A DNA stretch of 64,000 nt, from the NCBI GenBank assembly GCA_964402995.1, contig CAYOEA010000001.1:124001-188000 (forward strand), written 5' to 3'. Numbering within the stretch: position 1 is the stretch's first letter; each line of letters begins with the position of its first letter. Of the stretch, positions 25,480 to 33,953 are shown in pieces. The translations under genes and the position numbers were made by a program. The notes beneath the pieces are model-generated. The model made no database searches and had not been told where the DNA came from. It saw nothing but the letters and a program-made list of their open reading frames with translations. The stretch is from GCA-2686295 sp964402995 (lineage in GTDB: Archaea; Nanobdellota; Nanobdellia; Woesearchaeales; GCA-2686295).

Positions 25480-25512
25480 AAGTATATATACTTTATGTGT
25501 ATATTGTACACA
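25480..25512. promoter_or_regulatory. Palindromic intergenic control region
   Basis: The gap between the HIT genes and the AbrB-PhoU gene holds a perfect 14-bp palindrome AAGTATATATACTT (25480-25493) and TGTGTA-TATTG-TACACA (25496-25512). The first can serve as a TATA box on the minus strand; either could be an operator for the adjacent DNA-binding PhoU-like protein. Confidence 0.4.
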
Positions 25513-25574
25513 TTAGTGTGAATATTTACATATTTTCAAAAAAGTATTTAAATCCATGAACTAAACTAAAAGAT

Positions 25575-26528
25575 ATGTTAAGAAAAGTTGTTCAACACGG
25601 ACCATCAACAATGACAGTCTCACTACCTATTAAATGGGTGAAAGAGAACCACGTCCAGAAAGGAGATGAACTAGTAATTTCTGAAGAAAACAACAGAGTA
25701 GTGATTGGCACTCAAAGAAAAGCTAAAAAGAACAACATAACAATAGACATAACAAATCTGAATAGAAATACCATTATGTTTTACCTAAGAAGTCTATATA
25801 GACAAGGACTTGATGAAATAGAAATATATTTTGAAAATACAGAAACAATTTATTATGATACAGGCAAACAAGTAAAAGTGATAAGCACCATACATCAAGA
25901 AGTAAACAGATTAATTGGTTTTGAAGTAACACAAGAAAAAGATCAACACATAACAATTGCAGATTTATCAGGAACATCAGATTCTGAGATTGAGCCAATA
26001 ATAAAAAGGATATTCTATTTAATGAACGATGCAATAGACGAGTCAATAATAGGAATGAGAAATAAAAATTACAAATTATTAGATTCAATAGAAGAAAAAC
26101 ATAACACGATAACAAAATTCATTAGTTATTGTCTTAGAATGATTAATAAAAAACCGAATAGTGGAAAATGCGTAACAGGAGCGTACCACACGTTATGTTC
26201 ATTCGATGTAACTGCAGATATGATGAAATATTTTGTAAGACATGTAGTTCAAGCAAAACAAGAATTCTCAAAAGAAGGAATAGCAATATTAGAAGATATA
26301 AGCAAACTAAGCGAAATGACAAAAGATATATTTTTCAAATTAGACCTACAAAAGGTTAAACTATTCATGAAGAAAAGAGCAGAAGTAAAAAGAAAAATAA
26401 ATATATTCACAAGAAGAAAAGACTTTGAAGCAACTTTAATCGCATATATGACTCCAACCGTTGAAATATTTAGAGATCTAGTAGAAACAAAGATGAGTAC
26501 AACAGACATTACAGAAGTAAAAGAATAA
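25575..26528 (+). CDS. AbrB-PhoU phosphate regulator
   Basis: A 317-residue fusion. Residues 1-48 form an AbrB/SpoVT swapped-hairpin DNA-binding domain (RKVVQHGPSTMTVSLPIKWV and KGDELVISEENNRVVIG). The rest is a PhoU-type helical bundle with repeated helix segments around 110-215 and 220-300. Archaea commonly use this fusion to control phosphate uptake genes. TATA-like AAGTATTTAAATCC (25541-25554) lies about 25 bp before the ATG, so the mRNA is probably leaderless. No phosphate transporter is adjacent. Confidence 0.9.
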   Translation: MLRKVVQHGPSTMTVSLPIKWVKENHVQKGDELVISEENNRVVIGTQRKAKKNNITIDITNLNRNTIMFYLRSLYRQGLDEIEIYFENTETIYYDTGKQVKVISTIHQEVNRLIGFEVTQEKDQHITIADLSGTSDSEIEPIIKRIFYLMNDAIDESIIGMRNKNYKLLDSIEEKHNTITKFISYCLRMINKKPNSGKCVTGAYHTLCSFDVTADMMKYFVRHVVQAKQEFSKEGIAILEDISKLSEMTKDIFFKLDLQKVKLFMKKRAEVKRKINIFTRRKDFEATLIAYMTPTVEIFRDLVETKMSTTDITEVKE

Positions 26529-26573
26529 TTCTAACCAGCATCTTTAAAAAAAAGAACTGATTTTCTAAACACT

Positions 26574-28256
26574 ATGAATTACTTTGAAGAGCTAATAGAA
26601 CAAATCAAGATTGAGAAACCAAACAAAAAGAAACTCAATCAAATGAAGATAAATCTCTGTTCAAAATATAAAGTTAAAGAAATGCCAACAGACATAGAAA
26701 TACTCTGTAATGCAAAGAAAGAAGATAATGAATTTCTAAAACAATACTTAATGACAAAACCTACTCGAACAATAAGCGGAGTTGCAGTTATCGCAGTTAT
26801 GAGTAAACCATTTAATTGTCCGCATGGAAGATGTATATATTGTCCTGGCGGCTTAAATAGTGCATTTGGAGATGTACCACAATCATACACCGGAAACGAA
26901 CCTTCAACTATGAGAGGAATTAGAAATGATTATGACTCATACAGAATCGTGTTTAATAGACTTGAGCAATATGTTGTTTTAGGACAAAACCCGGAGAAAG
27001 CAGAAATTATAATCATGGGAGGAACATTTCTATCATTCCCAAAAGAATACAAAGAAACATTTGTCAAAGATATATTCAAAGCAATGAATGATTTCTCAAA
27101 TGAATTTTATAAAGACGGTGAGTTAGATATCGATAAGTTTCACGCATTCTTTGAACTACCAGGAAAAGTTCACGATCAAAGACGAGAAGAAAGTATAAAG
27201 AAAAAAGTATTAGCACTAAAAGCACAGAATGAAAAAAGTTTGGAAGAAGAAAAAAAGATTAATGAAACTTCTAACATAAAATGTGTTGGACTTACAATCG
27301 AAACAAAACCGGATTGGGGACTACTTGATCAAGGTAATGAAATGCTAAGTTATGGTTGCACACGAATCGAACTTGGAATACAAACAACTTATGATGAAGT
27401 ATTAAAAAAAGTAAATCGAGGACACAACGTTGCAACAAGTATTGAAAGTATAAGAGTTCTAAAAGATCTAGGGTTTAAATTAAACTTCCACATGATGCCA
27501 GGACTGCCAGATGTTAGTTATGAAAAAGACCTTGACGCATTAAAAGAGATATTTGATAATCCAGATTACAAACCAGACATGCTAAAAATATATCCAACAA
27601 TGGTAATGCCACGAACACCACTATCCGAGATGTATAAAGCAGGAAAATTCAAACCAATGGAAACAAACACTGCAGCAAAACTAATAGTGGAAGCAAAAAA
27701 GAAATGGATACCAAGATACTGTCGAGTAATGAGAGTGCAAAGAGACATACCAACAAAAGTTACAGATGCAGGAGTAGATAAAACTAATCTTCGACAATAC
27801 GTAGATAATCTCGCAAAACAAGAAAGCGTAAAATGTCAGTGTATAAGATGCAGAGAAATAAAAGGCGCAGAGATCAAAGGAGATGTGGAATTTGAAATAT
27901 TAGAGTACCAAGCAAGCAAAGGGAAAGAATATTTTATATCGCTAAAAGACAAGGCAGACAAACTAATTGGATTTGCAAGATTAAGAATTCCAAACGAAAG
28001 TTTAAGATCAGAAATAACAGATAAAACTGCAATCATAAGAGAACTACACGTTTATGGAACTGCAACAGCAATAGGAGAATCTGGAGATGTACAACATAAA
28101 GGATTTGGAAAAATGCTGATGGAAAAAGCAGAAGAAATTACACGCGAGAATAATAAAAGTAAAATTGTAGTAATAAGCGGAGTTGGAGTAAGACAATACT
28201 ATAAGAAAATAGGATACTCTGATGACGGACCTTATGTAAGTAAAGAATTAAATTAA
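26574..28256 (+). CDS. elp3: tRNA U34 carboxymethyltransferase Elp3
   Basis: A 560-residue radical SAM/acetyltransferase that installs cm5U-type modification at tRNA wobble uridine. The radical SAM cluster is CPHGRCIYC (Cys82, Cys87, Cys90; spacing C-x4-C-x2-C typical of Elp3). The central TIM-barrel includes GLTIETKPDWG and LGIQTTYDEVL, and the C-terminal GNAT domain has GTATAIGESGDVQHKGFGKMLM and ISGVGVRQYYKKIGY. Full length. It lies 45 nt after the PhoU gene with a TATA-like element close by. Confidence 0.97.
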   Translation: MNYFEELIEQIKIEKPNKKKLNQMKINLCSKYKVKEMPTDIEILCNAKKEDNEFLKQYLMTKPTRTISGVAVIAVMSKPFNCPHGRCIYCPGGLNSAFGDVPQSYTGNEPSTMRGIRNDYDSYRIVFNRLEQYVVLGQNPEKAEIIIMGGTFLSFPKEYKETFVKDIFKAMNDFSNEFYKDGELDIDKFHAFFELPGKVHDQRREESIKKKVLALKAQNEKSLEEEKKINETSNIKCVGLTIETKPDWGLLDQGNEMLSYGCTRIELGIQTTYDEVLKKVNRGHNVATSIESIRVLKDLGFKLNFHMMPGLPDVSYEKDLDALKEIFDNPDYKPDMLKIYPTMVMPRTPLSEMYKAGKFKPMETNTAAKLIVEAKKKWIPRYCRVMRVQRDIPTKVTDAGVDKTNLRQYVDNLAKQESVKCQCIRCREIKGAEIKGDVEFEILEYQASKGKEYFISLKDKADKLIGFARLRIPNESLRSEITDKTAIIRELHVYGTATAIGESGDVQHKGFGKMLMEKAEEITRENNKSKIVVISGVGVRQYYKKIGYSDDGPYVSKELN

Positions 28257-28258
28257 AT

Positions 28259-29491
28259 CTACAATTTTCTAATTACAACACGTTCAATATGATCTTCACC
28301 GACTTCTTCAATTTTATAATTAACTTTTCCAATCTTTATTTCCAATCCTCTCGCAGGAAGACCTCTACACTTGTTGATAAGATAATCGCTCACATTGTCA
28401 AACTTCTTAGGAATATTAATTCTAAAAAAGGATTTTAAATAACGAGGAGGAGTTTCACCATCTACAAGAATTGTTTTTTTATCAAGTCGCATAATATTAT
28501 TTGGAGAAACATCAGACTCATCAATAATTTCACCAACAATCTCTTCAAGAAGATCCTCAATAGTAACCAAACCCATTACTGTTCGTTTTTTATCCACAAC
28601 AATTGCGATGTGTCTGTGAGTCTCTTGAAACTTTTTAAAAATATCATTAATCATTAAAGTATCAGGAATAAAAAGAGGCATAACAGCTATTTCCCTGATT
28701 TTAAGATTTTGCTCATTCTCAGCAATAGCTTCAAGAATATCTTTAAGATGTACAATCCCAACAATGTTGGACATTTTATTTTCATAAAGAGGAAAACGCG
28801 AATAAAGACTTTTAGAGACTATAGGAATAACATGTTTAATTTGCATATTAGCATCAAGGAAGAAAACATCTTTTTTTGCAGTCATAACTTCATTAGCAGA
28901 AACATCATCAAATCTAAGAACTTTCTTTAGCATACGTTTTTCATCCTTATCAATAACGTTTTCTTCAGCAGAAATATCCAATGCAACTCTTAGTTGAGCC
29001 TGAGTAATAGTTTTTTTCTTAGAATCGCCTCCAAATAAACCAATCATTTGATTTGAAATCCAACGAAATGCATAAACAAAAGGCCAAAGAATAGTTTTCA
29101 AAATAAGAATAGGTTTTGCAATAAGTAATGAAACTTGTTCATAATGAGTTGTACAATAAGCTTTAGGCGTTATTTCACCAAATATTAAGACGAGGAAAGT
29201 CATAACTCCAACTGCAATACCAGCGCCTGCATTACCAAATAAATCAGTAGCAAGAATAGTAGCAATAGCTGTAGCTGCAATATTAACTATGTTATTACCA
29301 ATAAGAATTGTAATAATCATAGATTTAGGATTTGACTTTAAAATCTGTAATGATTTAGAACCAGGTTTTCTTTGTTTTACCCATGTTCGAAGTTCAATAT
29401 CACTAATACTAACAAGTGCAACTTCTACACCTGAAAAAAAAGCAGATAACAAAAGTAAGAATACAAGTAAAATAATACTTACAATAAACAT
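28259..29491 (-). CDS. CNNM/CorC-family membrane protein with CBS domains
   Basis: A 410-residue protein of the hemolysin C/CorC/CNNM family, implicated in Mg2+ or Co2+ transport. A DUF21 membrane domain (about 1-180, with SAFFSGVEVALVS and FGEITPKAYC) precedes two CBS motifs (about 195-315, with VVDKKRTVMGLVTIEDLLEEIVGEIIDE) and a CorC_HlyC domain to the end. A TATA box TTTATATATT at about 29528-29537 supports the ATG at 29491 rather than one 58 codons upstream. Confidence 0.92.
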   Translation of the reverse strand: MFIVSIILLVFLLLLSAFFSGVEVALVSISDIELRTWVKQRKPGSKSLQILKSNPKSMIITILIGNNIVNIAATAIATILATDLFGNAGAGIAVGVMTFLVLIFGEITPKAYCTTHYEQVSLLIAKPILILKTILWPFVYAFRWISNQMIGLFGGDSKKKTITQAQLRVALDISAEENVIDKDEKRMLKKVLRFDDVSANEVMTAKKDVFFLDANMQIKHVIPIVSKSLYSRFPLYENKMSNIVGIVHLKDILEAIAENEQNLKIREIAVMPLFIPDTLMINDIFKKFQETHRHIAIVVDKKRTVMGLVTIEDLLEEIVGEIIDESDVSPNNIMRLDKKTILVDGETPPRYLKSFFRINIPKKFDNVSDYLINKCRGLPARGLEIKIGKVNYKIEEVGEDHIERVVIRKL

Positions 29492-29629
29492 TTCTTTAAT
29501 ACACCAAGATTTATTTTTAAAGTGTAATATATAAACTTTTGGATAAATTTTTAAAAAAGTTTTTATATCGGAAAAGGACATATAGATTCTAGTTCTTAGA
29601 TTCCATACAGAATTAAGAATAATTAGACC

Positions 29630-29782
29630 ATGATGATTGAAGTTGAAATTGGAGAAAAAGTACACCTGAGATTTAAAGAGAGACCTTGTTCACAAGTTGA
29701 TATCTGCCTAACTAAAGACGATGCAAAAAGACTTGGTTCATTATTATTCTCATATAACGCAGGAGAATTTCAAGCAGAGTAG
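29630..29782 (+). CDS. Small conserved-looking protein
   Basis: A 50-residue ORF (MMIEVEIGEKVHLRF...) not recognised. It combines beta strands VEIGEKVHLRF and SQVDICLTK with a helix DDAKRLGSLLFSY. A TATA-like TTTTTATATC at 29559-29568 precedes it by about 65 nt. Low-bias codons, two Cys residues and an amphipathic layout argue for a real small protein. It faces the TBP-like gene convergently. Confidence 0.5.
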   Translation: MMIEVEIGEKVHLRFKERPCSQVDICLTKDDAKRLGSLLFSYNAGEFQAE

Positions 29783-29837
29783 AAACATATTTACACAGAG
29801 ATTCCTAAAATGAAAGATTAGATTATTCTATGTAAAC

Positions 29838-30461
29838 TTAATAATCAGATATGTTAAGCCATTCAAGATTTCTTCTATCAACAACATTAACAATTGAAAT
29901 AAGAGAAGGATGCACATTGTCAAAATTATTGTATACAGCTAAAAGTCCTCCAGCCATAGCTATAGAATTATTTCTAAAACGAGATAGAAATTGAGTTAAT
30001 ATTCCAACAGGGAATAATTCAAAATCTCCTTTCGGCAAGTCTTTTCGGATGTAATTGTTCGCAATAGCATCAACTGATTCTAAATAATCTTTAGAAATAA
30101 ATTCAAGCTTCAAATCTAAATCAGAACGCATATTGTCAAATTTATCATATAATTCAGCAGATTTACCAAGATGAAGCATGGCTAAAGTTTCAGACACACC
30201 TTGAGCATATAATTCTTTAGCTCCAGACATTTGATTTTTTTGAAACATAATAAGAGTAATATCATCCCCAATTACAGAAGGCACCATATAAGCAGTTGGC
30301 CTATGATGAGTGGGTGCATAAGTAGATAAAACAGAATCAAATGTCTTAATATTTATAATTCCAAGATTAGTTATTTTCACATTAGAAGGAATATCTACAA
30401 CCAAATTCAATGCTTCGAAAGTATACTGCGATTGTTTACCACTGTCAAGAGGTTGACTCAT
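29838..30461 (-). CDS. Divergent TATA-binding-protein-like protein
   Basis: A 207-residue protein that resembles TBP in length and two-repeat layout. Repeat 1 (about 12-95) has ALNLVVDI, then HRPTAYMV...TLIMFQKNQMSGAK, aligning with TBP NIVASVDL, FPGLIxR and LIFSSGKxVxTGAK. Repeat 2 (about 112-200) has FELFPVGI and SIAMAGGLLAVYNNFDNVHP, aligning with EQFPGVI and IVxxGAKxxxxxxxAxxxIxP. The DNA-kinking Phe residues and the basic surface are largely not conserved, so it may not bind TATA boxes as TBP does. Identification is by eye. Confidence 0.55.
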   Translation of the reverse strand: MSQPLDSGKQSQYTFEALNLVVDIPSNVKITNLGIINIKTFDSVLSTYAPTHHRPTAYMVPSVIGDDITLIMFQKNQMSGAKELYAQGVSETLAMLHLGKSAELYDKFDNMRSDLDLKLEFISKDYLESVDAIANNYIRKDLPKGDFELFPVGILTQFLSRFRNNSIAMAGGLLAVYNNFDNVHPSLISIVNVVDRRNLEWLNISDY

Positions 30462-30554
30462 GGATATGCTAAAGCTAAAACCTTTATATCACTTTAGGTA
30501 AAAAAGCCAATAATTAGACAAATTTTTAAAGAAATAGCCAGTCTGAGAATATAG

Positions 30555-31523
30555 ATGTTAGAACAAATTCCAAGAACAGTTGAATTCAAAGAAAAGTTTG
30601 TAGAGAGATATAAAAAGATTTTTCCCGAAGACTATGATGAATTCATAAAATATTCAACTGCATATATTAAAAAAAGTGTAAGAGTAAATACATTAAAAAT
30701 AAGTATAGCAGAAGTAAAAAAAAGACTTTCTAAAAACTGGCATTTAGAACAAGTACCATGGTGTAAAGAAGGATTCTGGATAGAATATAAAGATCAGAAA
30801 AGATTTGACATTGGAAACACACCTGAACATCAACTAGGGTATATTTATGTACAAGATGCAGCAAGCATGATACCTCCAGTAGTTCTAGAACCAAAACCAG
30901 GAGAATTAGTTTTAGATATGTGCGCAGCTCCAGGAAGTAAAACAAGTCAATTAGGACAATATATGAAGAATGAAGGTCTACTTATTGGAAATGATATCAA
31001 AGGTGAAAGATTAAGAGCTCTAGGAATAAATTTACAAAGATGTGGACTGAGTAATGCAATTATAACACAACAGCAAGGAAGTTTCTATAGAAGATTTGAA
31101 TTTGATAAAATATTAGTCGACGCACCATGTAGTGGAACAGGAACAATAAGGCGAAGCATGAAAATATTAAACATGTGGGGACCAAATCTAGTTAGGAAAA
31201 TGGCAAATATACAACGTCAACTAATTGAAGCAGCATTTTTAGGACTAAAAGTTGGTGGTGAAATGGTATATTCAACATGCACACAAGAACCTGAAGAAAA
31301 TGAAGCAGTTGTAACTCACCTATTAAATAAGCATCCTGAAGCAAAGATAATGCCAATCAAATTAGATATTAAGCGAAGACCTGCAATGACAGAATTTGAA
31401 AAATTAGATATTAGACCAGAAGTTAAAGATTGTCTGCGAATTGCACCACAAGATAATGATAGTGAAGGATTCTTTGTATGTAAGATACAAAAATTAGAAA
31501 CTGAAGAAAATAAATCAGAGTAA
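30555..31523 (+). CDS. RsmB/NOP2-family RNA m5C methyltransferase
   Basis: A 322-residue SAM-dependent RNA cytosine-5 methyltransferase. The N-terminal region (about 1-85) is a short RNA-binding segment. The Rossmann domain has motif I DMCAAPGSKTSQL, motif IV VDAPCSGTGTIRR with the releasing Cys, and motif VI YSTCTQEPEENE with the catalytic Cys. Family members methylate tRNA or rRNA; the exact site is unknown. No PUA domain is seen. Confidence 0.93.
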   Translation: MLEQIPRTVEFKEKFVERYKKIFPEDYDEFIKYSTAYIKKSVRVNTLKISIAEVKKRLSKNWHLEQVPWCKEGFWIEYKDQKRFDIGNTPEHQLGYIYVQDAASMIPPVVLEPKPGELVLDMCAAPGSKTSQLGQYMKNEGLLIGNDIKGERLRALGINLQRCGLSNAIITQQQGSFYRRFEFDKILVDAPCSGTGTIRRSMKILNMWGPNLVRKMANIQRQLIEAAFLGLKVGGEMVYSTCTQEPEENEAVVTHLLNKHPEAKIMPIKLDIKRRPAMTEFEKLDIRPEVKDCLRIAPQDNDSEGFFVCKIQKLETEENKSE

Positions 31524-31641
31524 AAAGTATTTCTTGTTTAAAATAAATAGTAAAAACTAATTCTTAATTAAAAAATATAGAAATTATACTCAAAAGCATT
31601 AAATGAAATTAAAAAAAGAAAGATGAAAAAATTTAGCTAGC

Positions 31642-32079
31642 TTATTTTCTAGCTTTTTCTACTTTACCATGTAGTAGAGCTTTAAGTGACTGATCATTAA
31701 CTTTAATGACTTGCCATCGAACTCCAGGAATATCTCCTTTAGAACGACCCATACCACCACCAATGCACTCGATTAATACTTCATCGTGTTCATCGATAAG
31801 TTTAGAAGCGCCATCGCCAGGACAAAATGCAGTAACTTGTTTAGCATTTTTAACTAATTGAACTCTAACACATTTTCTCATTGCTGAGTTTGGCTGTTTT
31901 GCCTCTAATTGTACTTTTTCTAGAACGATACCTGACGCTTGTGAAGAAGCTTCTAGCGGATCAGATTTCTTTTTAAGATTGAAAGTTTTCTTAACAAACC
32001 ACTTGTCTGCATACCTTGACTGTTTACGTCTAGCTACAAGTTTATTTGCTGCATTTATTCCTCTTGATTTCTTAGCCAT
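31642..32079 (-). CDS. rpsL: Ribosomal protein uS12
   Basis: A 145-residue decoding-centre protein of the small subunit, archaeal type. LEKVQLEAKQPNSAMRKCVRVQL (about 50-72) contains the conserved Lys-Gln-Pro-Asn-Ser loop near the A site; GDGASKLIDEHDEVLIECIGGGMGRSKGDIPGVRW follows. It ends the RNA polymerase operon, 66 nt after the NusA-like gene. Its usual partner uS7 is not next to it, so the str cluster is split in this genome. Confidence 0.97.
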   Translation of the reverse strand: MAKKSRGINAANKLVARRKQSRYADKWFVKKTFNLKKKSDPLEASSQASGIVLEKVQLEAKQPNSAMRKCVRVQLVKNAKQVTAFCPGDGASKLIDEHDEVLIECIGGGMGRSKGDIPGVRWQVIKVNDQSLKALLHGKVEKARK

Positions 32080-32145
32080 ATTATATCACCGAAACTAACA
32101 ACTATTTATAAATCTTACTAAATAAGCTTATTTCTTAGCTGTTAA

Positions 32146-32562
32146 TTAAATAACTTTGATCTCCTTTAAGTCAGAAAAATATTTCTTGACAATTTCTTCA
32201 GTTTCACGAAGGTTCTTTGCTTTTGAACCAATCATTAAACCCTTTGTTTTAGTATCAGGTCCTTTAATAGTAACAATGTTTTCATCTTCTTGAATACTTA
32301 CTACTTTTAATGGAGCAATTAAGTTAACAATAAATTTTAACTTATCTGCATTAAACTCAATAATACGAATTTGCTTGTTAAACAGTTTCTCTAATTTTAT
32401 GAGATTAGCTTTATTCTTACCTAAAGCTTTCCAGAGTTGACCTTCATCAATCATGAACGTTAATTTCTCTTTAAACATGAAAGTCTCTTTAACTCTAGTT
32501 CGAGTAAGTTTTTCGAATAAACCCATAAGTTTAATCAAGTCCTGGTCGTATTTGATACTCAT
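32146..32562 (-). CDS. nusA: NusA-like KH-domain protein
   Basis: A 138-residue archaeal NusA-like protein made of two KH domains without the S1 domain of bacterial NusA. The second KH region has IVTIKGPDTKTKGLMIGSKAKNLRETEEIVKKYF with the GxxG-type loop. It lies between L30e and S12 in the RNA polymerase operon, the usual archaeal position, and overlaps L30e by 4 nt. It probably assists transcription or rRNA maturation. Confidence 0.93.
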   Translation of the reverse strand: MSIKYDQDLIKLMGLFEKLTRTRVKETFMFKEKLTFMIDEGQLWKALGKNKANLIKLEKLFNKQIRIIEFNADKLKFIVNLIAPLKVVSIQEDENIVTIKGPDTKTKGLMIGSKAKNLRETEEIVKKYFSDLKEIKVI

Positions 32563-32819
32563 CTTAAAAATCCAATCACAGCAACAGAAAATGGTTTCTT
32601 ACAATAAGTACCAAGTTCGTCGTTTGACATTGTTAGTTCTTCAACTTCAACACCATTAATACCTGCGTAATGTTTAATTGTTTCTAAAGCATCTTCATCA
32701 AGATTCTTAGCCAAGAAAACTTTTGCAATATTATTTGTGTTAAGTCCTTTTATAACTCTATCTTTGCCAATGATTAGCTTTTCATTTCCTAAAAATTTTT
32801 TTATTTCGTCTGCGCTCAT
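32559..32819 (-). CDS. rpl30e: Ribosomal protein eL30
   Basis: An 86-residue L7Ae/L30e-superfamily protein. IIGKDRVIKGLNTNNIAKVFLAKNLDEDALETIKHYAG matches the L30e RNA-binding face, and NDELGTYCKKPFSVAVIGFL matches its C-terminal end. It overlaps rpoA2 and nusA by 4 nt each, consistent with translational coupling inside the RNA polymerase operon. Confidence 0.94.
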   Translation of the reverse strand: MSADEIKKFLGNEKLIIGKDRVIKGLNTNNIAKVFLAKNLDEDALETIKHYAGINGVEVEELTMSNDELGTYCKKPFSVAVIGFLR

Positions 32820-33952
32820 TTTTTCTTAGTCACCAATCCCGGCAATCCTGTTCCAACAGGTACCAGCTGATTTATCATTACATTTTCAATTACACTATTA
32901 AGAGTATCTGTTTCTCCAGTTAGAGAAGCGTTTATGATATGCTTAACAGGTGTTTCGAATGAAGCTCTAGCAAGAACACTAGGCTTCTCCTTTACAATAC
33001 CATAACGGTTAATACCCATAAGTTTTCCTGACATAGTCATAGCATCTGCAACAAGCATAATGTGTCTGATATCAATGTCAATACCTTGAGCACCTAAAAC
33101 TTTTAAGACTTCATTAATGATAAGTTGTCTTACAGCTTCAACACCGTATAGTTTTTCAATTTCATATAAATCATTACTCACAATTCTAGCACTATCAACA
33201 TAATCTTGTTTTAACATGTCTTTAATGTTATTTCCTGCAGTAACAATAACATACTCATTTCCTCTTTTAACTGGAAGAACTTGAGTAATGCCTTTAATTC
33301 CTGAAATGTAAACAGCCTTAACTTTTTCTTTAAGTTTGTAAAGTGAATTAAGGTTTTCATCTTTTGCTGATGCAGTAACTAAAACATGATCTTCATGTGC
33401 TTTAAATTTAAAGCCTTTCTTGAAAGTTTTATCAAGAAGTTTTGAAACTTTATCATAATCAAGACCTGCTCCCTTTAACTTAGTATTGTTAAGATAGATT
33501 TTCATCTGTAAAGTAGCTATGTCGATTGAAATTTCTTTAAGGAAACCTGCAACAGTTGTTTCTTTAATATGTTCAGCAATCTTTTTTATGTCCTTTCCGG
33601 TTGAGAAAGGTTTTTTAAGAAATACTTCCATCATAAGAGTTGAAACTGTTTTTCTACCATCAAAAATTTCGATGATTCTTGGAAGACCAGTAGTTACGTT
33701 AAGTTCTGATACTCCCGCAAAGTGGAATGTGTTTAGTGTCATCTGAGTTCCAGGTTCTCCAATTGACTCTGCGCCAACTAGACCAACACTTTCACCAGGA
33801 TCAGCTAAAGCTTCCGTATATTCGAAATATACTTGTTCAATGATTTTTTTAACATTTGCATCTGAGACTTTATCAGGAAGATTTGCTTTAATTTCATCTA
33901 ACATAGCAGATGTTAGCTTATTTTCATATTCTTTGAATATATCTGCAGCCAT
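32816..33952 (-). CDS. rpoA2: RNA polymerase subunit A''
   Basis: A 378-residue C-terminal part of the largest polymerase subunit, split from A' as in most archaea. It carries the trigger-loop region VGAESIGEPGTQMTLNTFHFAG and the closing segment RASFETPVKHIINASLTGETDTLNSVIENVMINQLVPVGTG. It starts 1 nt after rpoA1 and overlaps L30e. Confidence 0.97.
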   Translation of the reverse strand: MAADIFKEYENKLTSAMLDEIKANLPDKVSDANVKKIIEQVYFEYTEALADPGESVGLVGAESIGEPGTQMTLNTFHFAGVSELNVTTGLPRIIEIFDGRKTVSTLMMEVFLKKPFSTGKDIKKIAEHIKETTVAGFLKEISIDIATLQMKIYLNNTKLKGAGLDYDKVSKLLDKTFKKGFKFKAHEDHVLVTASAKDENLNSLYKLKEKVKAVYISGIKGITQVLPVKRGNEYVIVTAGNNIKDMLKQDYVDSARIVSNDLYEIEKLYGVEAVRQLIINEVLKVLGAQGIDIDIRHIMLVADAMTMSGKLMGINRYGIVKEKPSVLARASFETPVKHIINASLTGETDTLNSVIENVMINQLVPVGTGLPGLVTKKK

Positions 33953-33953
33953 T

